Positions 46,546-54,928 of a DNA stretch of 64,000 bases are shown in pieces. Under the pieces are notes generated by a model that was given only the letters and a program-made list of their open reading frames with translations, had not been told where the DNA came from and did no database searches. Each line of letters starts with the position of its first letter. The stretch's first letter is position 1. A program made the translations under genes and the position numbers. This DNA is from Egicoccus sp. AB-alg6-2 (GTDB lineage Bacteria > Actinomycetota > Nitriliruptoria > Nitriliruptorales > Nitriliruptoraceae): contig NZ_JBGUAY010000001.1 of assembly GCF_041821025.1 (NCBI RefSeq), positions 434,001-498,000 of the forward strand, in the 5' to 3' direction.

Positions 46546-48111
46546 ATGGATCTCGCCGGGCGGCTGAGCGCGCTGCTGGCCGAGCACGGCAGCATGACGG
46601 TGCCGCGTCTGCTGCGCGCCCTGCAGGACGGGTCCGGCAGCCGGCTGCCCCGGGCGATGGTCGAGCGCGTCCTGACGGGGGACCCACGGTTCGTCACGGA
46701 CGCCGATCCGCTCAAGCCGCGGTGGTCGTTGGATCCGGACGCACCAACCGCCTCCGACCGGCCCACCACGATCGGCACGCGGCAGCGCCTGGACCTGCTG
46801 GACCTGCGCGACTGGCAGGCCGAGGCACTCGCGGCCTGGTCGGCGACGGGGCGCGGGGTCGTCGAAGCGGTCACCGGCACGGGTAAGACCCGACTGGCGA
46901 TGGCCGCGATCCGCATCGTCGTCGACCGTGGCGGGCGGGCACTCGTGCTGGCGCCCACTCTCGAACTGCAGGACCAGTGGGTGCGGGAACTGCGGGGCGC
47001 CGCACCGGATCTGCGTGTCGGCCGGCTGGGCGGCGGCCACCGCGACGACCTGTACGAGCGTGACGTGGTGATCGCAACCCCGCACTCGGCCGCCAGCGTC
47101 CCGATCGAACCACCCCCCGGTTCGCTGGGCCTGCTGGTGGCCGACGAGGCCCACCGCTACGGAGCGCCCACCTGGGGCGCGGCGCTCCACGACGTCTTCG
47201 GGCTGCGCCTGGCGCTGACCGCGACCTACGAACGCAACGACGACGGACTGGCCGAGGTGCTGGCGCCCTACTTCGGCGCGGTCGTCCACCGTTACGGCTA
47301 CGACCGCGCGGTCGCCGACGGCACGGTGGCGCCGTTCCGGATCGCCCTCGCGGGTGTCCGGCTCGGTGCGGACGAACGCGACGCCTTCGACCGCGCCGAC
47401 ACGCGTGCGAGGCAGCTGCACCGTGAACTCGTCGGTGGGCTCGACATGCCCAAGGACCCACGCCGGCTCTTCGCCGCCGTGTCGGCGGTCGTCGCTGAAG
47501 CCGACCGCACCGGGAGGGACGGCCCACAGGTGCGCGCGTGTCGGGAATACCTCGTGCGGGTCCGCGAACGTCGCGAGGTGGCGGCGACGTGCGCCGGCAA
47601 GCTGCGGCTGTGTACCGCGGTGGCGCCGGCGCTCGCCGGTAGGCGTGCGCTGGTGTTCACCGACACCGTCGAGCAGGCCGAGGACGCCGCGGCGACGCTC
47701 GTGCGCGCCGGCGTCTACGCCGAGACCCTCCACGGCGGACTCGCCGACGACAAGCGCCGGATCCGCCTGGCGCAGTTCCGGCGGGGCCGGATCGACGCGC
47801 TGGTCGCCCCGCGTGTCCTCGACGAGGGCGTCGACGTCCCCGACGCCGACGTGGCGCTCGTCCTCGCCGCCTTCCGCACCCGACGGCAGATGATCCAGCG
47901 GCTCGGGCGCGTCCTGCGCGTCAAGGACGACGGGCGGGCGGCCACGCTGGTGCTCGGCCACGCCATCGACACGATCGAGGACCCCGCTCGGGGCGGCCAC
48001 GGCGCGTTCCTGCGCCAGGTCCGCGAGGTCGCGCTCGAGATCGTCGACCTCGACCTCGACGCCGACTCCTCGGCGCTGGCGCCCTGGGTCGCCGGTTCCG
48101 GGCAGTGCTGA
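46546..48111 (+). CDS. XPB/SSL2-like superfamily II DNA helicase, adjoining mutY
   Basis: The 521-residue protein has a short N-terminal domain (1-75, winged-helix-like LSALLAEHGSMTVPRLLRAL), then a helicase core: LRDWQAEALAAW (Q-like), motif I EAVTGTGKTRLA, Ia APTLELQDQW, II VADEAHRYG, III ALTATYER, and C-terminal V/VI with LDEGVDVPDADVALVLAAFRTRRQMIQRLGRVLR. This order and the RED-like insertion region resemble XPB. ATG at 46546 directly follows the mutY stop (TGAATG), so both are made together, hinting at a role in repair of oxidised bases. The substrate is inferred, not shown. Confidence 0.88.
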   Translation: MDLAGRLSALLAEHGSMTVPRLLRALQDGSGSRLPRAMVERVLTGDPRFVTDADPLKPRWSLDPDAPTASDRPTTIGTRQRLDLLDLRDWQAEALAAWSATGRGVVEAVTGTGKTRLAMAAIRIVVDRGGRALVLAPTLELQDQWVRELRGAAPDLRVGRLGGGHRDDLYERDVVIATPHSAASVPIEPPPGSLGLLVADEAHRYGAPTWGAALHDVFGLRLALTATYERNDDGLAEVLAPYFGAVVHRYGYDRAVADGTVAPFRIALAGVRLGADERDAFDRADTRARQLHRELVGGLDMPKDPRRLFAAVSAVVAEADRTGRDGPQVRACREYLVRVRERREVAATCAGKLRLCTAVAPALAGRRALVFTDTVEQAEDAAATLVRAGVYAETLHGGLADDKRRIRLAQFRRGRIDALVAPRVLDEGVDVPDADVALVLAAFRTRRQMIQRLGRVLRVKDDGRAATLVLGHAIDTIEDPARGGHGAFLRQVREVALEIVDLDLDADSSALAPWVAGSGQC

Positions 48112-48175
48112 CCACGACGACCCCGTGGTCGTGATCGTGCGTCCGCCGACGTCCACGCCGTACCTACGCGTCCAG

Positions 48176-48181
48176 TAGTCT
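48176..48181 (+). promoter_or_regulatory. Possible -10 element for disA
   Basis: TAGTCT lies 105 bases before the disA GTG in the 175-bp gap after the helicase. It fits TAGNNT; no -35 is visible. Confidence 0.3.
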
Positions 48182-48286
48182 GCGCGGCGGCCGCGCAGCA
48201 CGGATCGGTGGAACCGGTCCACACGCGGGCCGATGCCGACGGCGCCCGAGCCAGGTGCGCCGTCCCAGGACTGGGAGGAGACCCGG

Positions 48287-49354
48287 GTGCCCGAGCAGAC
48301 GCGCCACGAGGGTCTGCGCAACGTCCTGGCGATGCTCGCCCCGGGTTCGCCGCTGCGTGAGGGCATCGAGCGGGTCATCCGTGCGGGCCGCGGCGCGCTC
48401 ATCGTCATCGGGTGGACGCCCGAGATCGAGGCCGTCGTCTCCGGTGGTTTCGTGATCGACATCGGCGCCACCAGCCAGCGGGTCGCGGAGCTGGCGAAGA
48501 TGGACGGCGCGCTCGTGCTCGACGGCGAGGCGCAGCGGGTCCTGCGCGCCAACGTCCACCTCGTCCCCGACCCGGCGATCGAGACCTCCGAGACGGGAAC
48601 GCGACATCGCTCGGCGGAGCGCACCGCGCGCCAGACCGGGCAACCCGTGATCGCGGTCTCCGAGTCGATGGGGATGGTGACGCTGTACTACGGACGGCGC
48701 CGACACACCGTCGAGGAGGTCTCGGCGCTGCTGTTCCGTGCCAACCAGGCGCTCTCGACGCTCGAGCGTTACCGCTCGCGGCTCGACGAGGTGTCGGCCA
48801 CCCTGGCGGCACGCGAGGTCGAGGACGCCGTCACGGTGCGCGACGTCGTCCTCACGCTCCAGCGTGCCGAGATGCTGCGGCGCATCGCGCTCGAGGTCGA
48901 GGACCACGTCGCCGAGCTCGGCTCCGAGGGCCGGCTGATCCAGCTCCAGCTCGACGAACTGGTCTCGTCCGTGGCCGACGACCGGGAACTGGTCGTGCGC
49001 GACTACCTGGCCGACCGGCGCCGCAAGCTCGCGAAGGTGTTGGACGACGTCGCGGCCCTGTCGACCGACCACCTGCTCGACGGCGAACTCGTGGCACGCA
49101 TCCTGGCCTACGACGAGGAGGAGCTCGACCGGCCGGTGACGCCTCGCGGCTACCGGCTGCTGTCGCGGATCCCCCGGCTGCCGCCCCGTGTGGTTGAACG
49201 GCTCGTCGAGCGGTTCGGCAACCTGCCGCGCATCATGGAGGCCTCGATCGCCGAACTCGACGACGTCGAGGGCGTGGGCGAATCGCGGGCCCGTACCATC
49301 CAGGACGGACTGCGGCGCCTCGCCGAGGCCAGCCTGCTGGAACGCTACGTCTGA
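48287..49354 (+). CDS. disA: DNA integrity scanning protein / diadenylate cyclase
   Basis: The 355-residue protein makes c-di-AMP and binds branched DNA. The DAC domain has MDGALVLDGE (DGA motif) and TRHRSAERTARQTG (RHR motif); a linker helix bundle follows, and the C-terminal HhH domain (RLVERFGNLPRIMEASIAELDDVEGVGESRARTIQDGL) binds junctions. An in-frame ATG at 48233 exists, but GGGAGGAGACCCG right before GTG 48287 fixes the start there, giving the usual VPEQTRHEGLRNVLAMLAPGSPLREG opening. radA, its common neighbour, is absent from this position. Confidence 0.95.
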   Translation: MPEQTRHEGLRNVLAMLAPGSPLREGIERVIRAGRGALIVIGWTPEIEAVVSGGFVIDIGATSQRVAELAKMDGALVLDGEAQRVLRANVHLVPDPAIETSETGTRHRSAERTARQTGQPVIAVSESMGMVTLYYGRRRHTVEEVSALLFRANQALSTLERYRSRLDEVSATLAAREVEDAVTVRDVVLTLQRAEMLRRIALEVEDHVAELGSEGRLIQLQLDELVSSVADDRELVVRDYLADRRRKLAKVLDDVAALSTDHLLDGELVARILAYDEEELDRPVTPRGYRLLSRIPRLPPRVVERLVERFGNLPRIMEASIAELDDVEGVGESRARTIQDGLRRLAEASLLERYV

Positions 49355-49453
49355 GCGCCATTGCCGGCCGTTCGGACATGGTCGCATGGACGGGGAAGTC
49401 GGCCCAAGGCGCCGAAACCCGCCCCTGACCTGCAGGTTCACGCCCGCAATCGG

Positions 49454-49483
49454 TTGAGCACGACCTTGGCCGTGTGGTAGGGT
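49454..49483 (+). promoter_or_regulatory. Probable carD promoter
   Basis: TTGAGC (49454-49459) and TAGGGT (49478-49483) with an 18-bp spacer are the clearest paired -35/-10 in the window, in the 303-bp gap between disA and carD. The expected RNA would have a leader of roughly 165 bases before the ATG at 49658. Nothing else is recognised in the gap. Confidence 0.5.
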
Positions 49484-49657
49484 CCGGTCACACGTTCGCA
49501 CTGCTCGTGCCGAGTCGCGGAGGCTTCAACCAGGATCGTGCGCGTCGGCACCAGCCCCCCAACCGGGTGCCCCGCACCGTTTTCTGCGCGACGTCCACGC
49601 CTCCGTGCGGCCTCAGCCGCGTCCGTGCATCCCATCCGGATCGAGGAGCTGCCTCTC

Positions 49658-50149
49658 ATGGCCTACAGCGTCGGCGACACCGTCATCTACCCCCACCACG
49701 GCGCAGCGGTCATCGAGCGGAAAGAAGCTCGCGAACTCAAGGGCGAAGCCCGCGAGTACCTCGTTCTGCGCCTGACCTACGGGGACCTGACGCTGATGGT
49801 CCCCGCCGACGCCTGCGAAGAGGTCGGCATCCGAAGCGTGGTCTCCAAGAAGGAGGTCGAGCAGGTCCTCGACGTCCTGCGCGAGCCCGAGGGAAAGGCC
49901 GCCGGCAACTGGTCGCGGCGCTTCAAGGCCAACTACGAGAAGCTGCGCTCCGGTGACATCTACCAGGTCGCCGAGGTGGTACGGAACCTCGCCACGCGCG
50001 AGAAGGACAAGGGCCTGTCCGCCGGCGAGAAGCGCATGCTGACCAAGGCGAAGCAGATCCTGCTCTCCGAGCTCGCGGTCGCCATCAAGAAGGACGAGAC
50101 CAAGGCCGAGGAGCTGGTCGAGAAGGTGCTGGCCGAAGCCCAGGCCTGA
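49658..50149 (+). CDS. carD: CarD-family transcription regulator
   Basis: The 163-residue protein binds RNA polymerase and stabilises open complexes. The N-terminal RID (AYSVGDTVIYPHHGAAVIERKEARELKGEAREYLVLRL) is followed by the DNA-binding helical domain (NWSRRFKANYEKLRSGDIYQVAEVVRNLATREKDKGLSAGEKRMLTKAKQIL). ATG at 49658 follows GAGGAGCTGCCTCTC. Its promoter is likely the TTGAGC/TAGGGT pair upstream. A hairpin terminator follows. Confidence 0.95.
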   Translation: MAYSVGDTVIYPHHGAAVIERKEARELKGEAREYLVLRLTYGDLTLMVPADACEEVGIRSVVSKKEVEQVLDVLREPEGKAAGNWSRRFKANYEKLRSGDIYQVAEVVRNLATREKDKGLSAGEKRMLTKAKQILLSELAVAIKKDETKAEELVEKVLAEAQA

Positions 50150-50175
50150 TCGACGTCCGGCGACGACGACCCGCG

Positions 50176-50200
50176 ACGACCGCCCCTGCCGGGCGGTCGT
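50176..50200 (+). terminator. Hairpin terminator after carD
   Basis: A perfect 10-bp stem, ACGACCGCCC (50176-50185) with GGGCGGTCGT (50191-50200), loop CTGCC, then CCTCGTC. It begins 26 bases after the carD stop. Confidence 0.6.
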
Positions 50201-50227
50201 CCTCGTCGGAGCCGGGGAGGACACCTC

Positions 50228-51331
50228 GTGGCTGTACGACCGCGGACCGGCCGTCCCATGGTCGAGGTGCTGCGGCTGGCGATCGTGCTGTTGTTCACCG
50301 CCGCCGGTCATGCGGTCGGCACGGGCCTGGACGACCTGCTCGGACGCGGTGAGCCCGAGACGACCCGGCTGGTCGCCTCGGTACTCGGCGCGTTGACCGG
50401 CTATCTCGCCGGCGGCTGGCTCGGTCGCGCCGTCGTGCGGGGCGTGGACACCGCAGGCTCCGCGCTCGAGCACGTGCCGGCCGCCAAGCTCGTCGCCGCC
50501 TGCATCGGTGCGGCGCTCGGCGCACTCGCCGGCCTGGTGGTCCTGCTCCCGGTGGTCCTGCTGCCCTACCAGCGCTACACCGTGCCGGTGATGCTGCTGG
50601 TGGTGTTGGTGCTCGCCTACGCGGGCGGGCGCCTCGGCAGCGCCCGCGGCGCCGACCTCGGGCGCTTCGTCGGCGTTCGGGGCCGCCTCGACGTGCGCAC
50701 CCCCTCGCGCGGGTCGGGGGTGAAGGTGCTCGACACCTCGGCACTGGTCGACGCCCGGGTCGTCGACGTCGCGCGAGCCGGCTTCCTCGAGGGCACCCTG
50801 GTCGTCCCCACCTTCGTGCTCGACGAACTGCAGGCGCTGGCCGACGCGGGCGAGGACCACCGGCGGCGGTCGGGTCGTCGCGGGCTCGAGGCGCTGCACA
50901 TGCTGCAGGACGAGTCGCTGGTGGCGGTCGAGGTCACCGAGGAATCCGTGCCCGGCGTCGCCGAGGTCGATGCCAAGCTGGCCACGCTGTGTCGCCAGCG
51001 GGGTGCGGCACTGATCACCACCGACGGCAACCTGGCGCGCGTCGCCGAGATCGGTGGGGTACGGGTGCTCAACCTGCACGCCCTGGCGGACGCGGTCCGC
51101 CCGCCCGTGCTGCCCGGCGAACGCCTCGTGGTGCGGCTGGTCCGCCCGGGCCGGGACGCCGGTCAGGGGGTGGCCTACCTCGACGACGGGACCATGGTGG
51201 TCGTCGAGGGCGGCGCCGGACGGATCGGCGAGGAGTTGCCCGTCGACGTGACCTCGATCGTGCAGAACCGCCAGGGCCGCATGCTGTTCGCTTCCTGCTC
51301 CGGCGGCGACGATGTCCGGACCCGGCGATGA
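50228..51331 (+). CDS. PIN-TRAM membrane protein (YacL-like)
   Basis: The 367-residue protein has four membrane helices in the N-terminal third (about 13-140), then a PIN ribonuclease-like domain (about 165-285: KVLDTSALVDARVVD, FVLDELQALAD, AALITTDGNLARVA with the acidic metal cluster) and a TRAM RNA-binding domain (about 290-360, [32 protein letters not shown]). This is the YacL architecture found next to carD and ispD in actinobacteria and Firmicutes. GTG at 50228 follows GGGGAGGACACCTC. Its stop overlaps the ispD start (ATGA). Confidence 0.92.
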   Translation: MAVRPRTGRPMVEVLRLAIVLLFTAAGHAVGTGLDDLLGRGEPETTRLVASVLGALTGYLAGGWLGRAVVRGVDTAGSALEHVPAAKLVAACIGAALGALAGLVVLLPVVLLPYQRYTVPVMLLVVLVLAYAGGRLGSARGADLGRFVGVRGRLDVRTPSRGSGVKVLDTSALVDARVVDVARAGFLEGTLVVPTFVLDELQALADAGEDHRRRSGRRGLEALHMLQDESLVAVEVTEESVPGVAEVDAKLATLCRQRGAALITTDGNLARVAEIGGVRVLNLHALADAVRPPVLPGERLVVRLVRPGRDAGQGVAYLDDGTMVVVEGGAGRIGEELPVDVTSIVQNRQGRMLFASCSGGDDVRTRR

Positions 51332-52017
51332 GGTTCGGCGTGGTCGTCGTCGCGGCCGGGGTCGGTGAGCGGTTGGGGCATGGGCGCCCGAAGGCGCTGG
51401 TCGAGCTGGCGGGCCGTCCACTGCTCCACCACGCCCTCCGCGGCCTGCACCGGGCCGGCATGCCGCCCGCGGTGGTCGTCCACACCCCGGGGGAGGAGGC
51501 GGCGTTCCGGACCGCCGCCGCCGAGTTCGAGGTGGCTGCCCTCGTGCCCGGGGCTGCAACCCGCACCGGCAGCGTCGCCGCGGGCCTTGCGGCATTGGGT
51601 CCGACCCCTGACGTGATCCTCGTCCACGACGCCGCCCGGGCGCTGACCCCCCCGTCGGTGATGCGGGCCGTCGCCGCCGCCGTGACCGGTGACGTGGTCG
51701 CGGCAGCCCCGGGTATGCCGGTCAGCGACACGCTCAAGCGGGTCAGCGGCGACGAGGAGGTGGTGGCCACGGTCCCCCGCGAGGACCTGCGGGCGATCCA
51801 GACCCCACAGGCGTTCACGCGCGCGGCGCTGTCCGCGGCCCACGCCACCCGGGAGGAGGCCACCGACGACCTCGCCCTCGTCGAGCGATTGCTCGCCGAC
51901 GGGCGCCTCCGTGGGCGTATCGTGGTCGTCGCCGGCGCCGCGACGGCCATGAAGGTGACCTATCCGCACGACCTGGTCGTCGCCGAGGCGCTCCTGCGGG
52001 CCGGCAGCGAGGAATGA
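51328..52017 (+). CDS. ispD: 2-C-methyl-D-erythritol 4-phosphate cytidylyltransferase
   Basis: IspD is the third enzyme of the non-mevalonate (MEP) isoprenoid path, joining CTP and MEP. The N-terminal nucleotide motif is VVVAAGVGERLGHGRPKALVELAGRPLLHHAL, with VILVHDAARAL, PVSDTLKR, and IQTPQAFTRAAL later. The ATG at 51328 overlaps the PIN-TRAM stop and the stop overlaps ispF, so three genes are coupled. Length 229 residues. Confidence 0.95.
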   Translation: MRFGVVVVAAGVGERLGHGRPKALVELAGRPLLHHALRGLHRAGMPPAVVVHTPGEEAAFRTAAAEFEVAALVPGAATRTGSVAAGLAALGPTPDVILVHDAARALTPPSVMRAVAAAVTGDVVAAAPGMPVSDTLKRVSGDEEVVATVPREDLRAIQTPQAFTRAALSAAHATREEATDDLALVERLLADGRLRGRIVVVAGAATAMKVTYPHDLVVAEALLRAGSEE

Positions 52018-52526
52018 GGATGGACCTGCGGATCGGCAACGGACTGGACGTGCACCCCTTCGCGTCGGACGGCGACCGCGTCCTGGTCCTGTGCGGCGTC
52101 GAGGTCGCCGAGGGACCCGGCCTCGACGGCCACTCGGACGCGGACGTCGCCACGCACGCGGTGGCGGACGCGTTGCTCGGGGCACTCGCGATGGGCGACC
52201 TCGGCAGCTGGTTCGGCGTCGACGAGCCCGAGGTCGCCGGCGCCGACTCGTTGCGTCTGCTCGCAGCCGTCGTCGCCGGGGTCGCCGACCGTGGCTGGGC
52301 GCCGGCCAACGTCGACCTGACGGTGGTCGCCCAGGGGCCCCGGTTGTCGCCCTACCGCGAAGCGATGCGGGACCGCCTCGCGAGGGTGCTCCACCTCGAC
52401 CTGGACGCCGTCTCGGTCAAGTTCACCACCACCGACCGGCTCGGGTTCCTCGGACGTGGCGAGGGCATCGCGGCCTGGGCCACCGTCACGGTGCTCCGGC
52501 GGAGCGGCGCAGCGACACAGCATTAG
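52014..52526 (+). CDS. ispF: 2-C-methyl-D-erythritol 2,4-cyclodiphosphate synthase
   Basis: IspF closes the cyclodiphosphate ring in the MEP path. Zinc-binding motif IGNGLDVHPFASDGD and GHSDADVATHAVADALLGALAMGDLGSWFG are diagnostic; KFTTTDRLGFLGRGEGIAAWATV completes the active site. ATG at 52014 overlaps the ispD stop. The stop codon TAG is also part of a TAGACT that may be a -10 for cysS. Length 170 residues. Confidence 0.95.
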   Translation: MRMDLRIGNGLDVHPFASDGDRVLVLCGVEVAEGPGLDGHSDADVATHAVADALLGALAMGDLGSWFGVDEPEVAGADSLRLLAAVVAGVADRGWAPANVDLTVVAQGPRLSPYREAMRDRLARVLHLDLDAVSVKFTTTDRLGFLGRGEGIAAWATVTVLRRSGAATQH

Positions 52527-52529
52527 ACT
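52524..52529 (+). promoter_or_regulatory. Possible -10 element for cysS
   Basis: TAGACT overlaps the ispF stop and lies 74 bases before the TTG start chosen for cysS. No -35 is clear. Confidence 0.28.
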
Positions 52530-52602
52530 CGTCCTGCCGTGCGCCCGACGTTCGCCCTCGTCCGCGGCGCCCCCGCCACACTCCCGACCCGGTGGTCCGA
52601 CG

Positions 52603-54018
52603 TTGTCCCTGGTCCTGTACGACACCCTGCGACGCGACAAGGTCGCCTTCGAGCCGCGCGAACCCGGACGGGTCTCGCTCTACGTCTGCGGCCCGACGGT
52701 GCAGGCGGACGCCCATGTCGGCCACGGTCGGCTCGCGGTGGTCACCGACGTGCTGCGGCGCTACCTGTTGCACCGCGGTGACGAGGTCACGTTCGTCCAG
52801 AACGTCACCGACATCGACGACAAGATCATCCTGCGCGCGCGACGCGAGAAGGTCGACCCCGCCGTCATCGCGACCCGTTACACGCGGGCCTGGAACCGCA
52901 CGATGGACACGCTCGGGGTCATGGCGCCCGATGTCCAGCCCCTCGCGACCGGTCACCTGCTGGAGATGCAGGCCCTGATCCAGGAACTGATCGAGCAGGA
53001 CAAGGCCTACGCCGTCGACGGTGACGTCTTCTTCCGCGTCCGCGCCTTCGAGGGCTACGGCAAGCTGTCCGGTCGGCGGATCGACGACATGCAGCAGGGC
53101 GAGGACGTCGTCGACGCCGACCGCAAAGACGACCCGCTCGACTTCGCCATGTGGAAGTCGGCCAAGCCAGGGGAGCCGTCGTGGCCCTCGCCGTGGGGTG
53201 ACGGGCGGCCCGGCTGGCACATCGAGTGCTCCGCGATGGCGGTCAAGCACCTCGGCGAGGGTTTCGACATCCACTGCGGTGGCCTCGACCTCGTCTTTCC
53301 CCACCACGAGAACGAGATCGCCCAGCACGAGGCCGCACACGGCGGCGTGTTCGCCCGGCACTGGGTCCACAACGGCATGGTGCGGATGGGCGACGAGAAG
53401 ATGTCGAAGTCCGTCGGCAACGTGGTCTCGCTCACCGACGCGGTCGCCGAGTGGGGCGTCGGGCCCCTGCGCCTGTGGTACTTGTCCGCCAGCCATCGCA
53501 GCCCGCTCACCTTCGACACCGAGCGGCTGCGTGACGCCGAGGCCGCCCACCAGCGGTTGACGACGTTCCTGCGCTCGGCCCGCCGCATGGCCGACGGCGC
53601 GACGGCAGACCAGAGCGCCGGCGAGCGGCACCTCGAGGCGTTCCGCGACGCCATGGACGACGACCTCAACGCCCCACAGGCCGTCGCCGCCCTGCACGAG
53701 CTGGTGTCGGTGGGCAACGAGCGCCTGCCGGCGGCCGAGAAGGGTGATGCGGCGGCCCGGGCGGACGTCGCCGGACTCGCCGACGCGCTGGTGTCGGTCG
53801 GCGACGGCGTGTTCGGCCTCGGCCTCGAGGCGGCCCTCGCGGACGCGTCCGCCCTCGAACGCCAACTGCAGCCGCTGGTCGGGCAGCTGCTCGAGCAACG
53901 GGCCCAGGCGCGCGCCGACCGGGATTTCGCCGCCGCCGACCGCATCCGCGATCAGCTCGCTTCCGCGGGGGTCGTCGTCGAGGATCGCCCCGACGGGCCG
54001 CGCTGGTACGTGGCGTGA
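52603..54018 (+). CDS. cysS: Cysteinyl-tRNA synthetase
   Basis: The 471-residue class I enzyme charges tRNA-Cys. The first zinc Cys is in YVCGPTVQADAHVGHG, where AHVGHG is the HIGH motif; ECSAMAVKHLG and HHENEIAQ supply other zinc ligands; KMSKS is in GDEKMSKSVGN. An unusual TTG at 52603 is the best start because the aligned family opening (xSLVLYDTLRRDKVAFEPREP) begins there and no ATG/GTG lies near in frame. The stop overlaps rlmB (GTGA). Confidence 0.93.
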   Translation: MSLVLYDTLRRDKVAFEPREPGRVSLYVCGPTVQADAHVGHGRLAVVTDVLRRYLLHRGDEVTFVQNVTDIDDKIILRARREKVDPAVIATRYTRAWNRTMDTLGVMAPDVQPLATGHLLEMQALIQELIEQDKAYAVDGDVFFRVRAFEGYGKLSGRRIDDMQQGEDVVDADRKDDPLDFAMWKSAKPGEPSWPSPWGDGRPGWHIECSAMAVKHLGEGFDIHCGGLDLVFPHHENEIAQHEAAHGGVFARHWVHNGMVRMGDEKMSKSVGNVVSLTDAVAEWGVGPLRLWYLSASHRSPLTFDTERLRDAEAAHQRLTTFLRSARRMADGATADQSAGERHLEAFRDAMDDDLNAPQAVAALHELVSVGNERLPAAEKGDAAARADVAGLADALVSVGDGVFGLGLEAALADASALERQLQPLVGQLLEQRAQARADRDFAAADRIRDQLASAGVVVEDRPDGPRWYVA

Positions 54019-54836
54019 GTCGCGGCGGCCGCGGCGGTGCCGCCCGCCGGACCGGTCAGGACCGCGGCCGTCGCCATGCCCGCGCGAACGTCGGCGACGG
54101 TGGGGACGGTCGCGTCGTCGTCGGCCTGCATCCGGTCCGCGAACTGCTGCGTGCGGGTCGTCCGGTGCGGCGCCTGCTCGTTGCCGACACCCGGGACGCC
54201 TCGGCGGTGCTCGCCGAGATCCTCGGCCTGGCCCGCGACGCCGGGATCGTCGTCGAGGAGGTCGACCGCGCACGGATCGACGACCGCGCCGAGGGCCAGG
54301 TCCACCAGGGCGTGCTGGCGATCGCGCCGCCGTTCCCGTACGCCATGCTCCCCGACGTCGTCGCTCGCCCGCGGACCGAGCCGTTGCTGCTCGTGGCGCT
54401 CGACTCGGTGACCGACCCACACAACCTCGGCTCCATCGCACGCACGGCCGACGCCGTCGGCGCCCACGGGTTGCTCCTGCCGTCGCGTCGGGCGGCCTCC
54501 GTGACACCGACGGCCGAGAAGGCGGCTGCGGGCGCGCTCGCGCACCTTCCGGTGGTACAGGTCGCCAACCTGGTGCGGACGCTGAAGGAGATGCAGGGCG
54601 GCGGCACGTGGGTGGTCGGCCTCGACGGCGACGCCCCCGACCCGATCGGCGACTGCCGGCTCCTGGCCGACGCCCTGGTGCTGGTCGTCGGTGCCGAAGG
54701 TCGCGGCCTGTCGCGGCTGACCGCCGAGACGTGTGACCAGCTGGTGCGGCTGCCGATGCGCGGCGCCGTGGGCTCCCTCAACGCCTCCGTCGCCGCAGCC
54801 GTCGCCCTGTACGAGGTGCTGCGCCACCGCGGCTGA
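54015..54836 (+). CDS. rlmB: 23S rRNA (guanosine-2'-O-) methyltransferase RlmB / TrmH family
   Basis: The 273-residue SpoU-class methyltransferase has an N-terminal substrate domain (VVVGLHPVRELLRAGRPVRRLLVAD, GQVHQGVLAIAPPFPY) and the knotted SPOUT domain with LLLVALDSVTDPHNLGSIARTADAVGAHGLLLP, LVVGAEGRGLSRL and RLPMRGAVGSLNASVAAAVALYEVLR. The first 30 residues are Arg/Gly-rich. GTG at 54015 overlaps cysS, the standard cysS-rlmB pair. Most likely it modifies G2251-equivalent of 23S rRNA, but TrmH-type activity on another RNA cannot be ruled out. Confidence 0.92.
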   Translation: MSRGGRGGAARRTGQDRGRRHARANVGDGGDGRVVVGLHPVRELLRAGRPVRRLLVADTRDASAVLAEILGLARDAGIVVEEVDRARIDDRAEGQVHQGVLAIAPPFPYAMLPDVVARPRTEPLLLVALDSVTDPHNLGSIARTADAVGAHGLLLPSRRAASVTPTAEKAAAGALAHLPVVQVANLVRTLKEMQGGGTWVVGLDGDAPDPIGDCRLLADALVLVVGAEGRGLSRLTAETCDQLVRLPMRGAVGSLNASVAAAVALYEVLRHRG

Positions 54837-54928
54837 CCGAACGGCCCTCCAGCGGCGCAACCCGGGGGTCGGTCGCTCGTTGGGTCGTGCGACCGGGGTC
54901 GTCGACCCCGGCCGGACGGGGGGCGACG

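Noticed and set aside
46546-48111. Type III restriction subunit
   Set aside because: Core order and the QRLGRVLR region fit XPB/SSL2-like helicases better, there is no Mod partner, and it abuts mutY.
45604-48624. 1006-residue minus-strand frame over mutY and the helicase
   Set aside because: Antisense shadow; both plus-strand genes have full motif sets.
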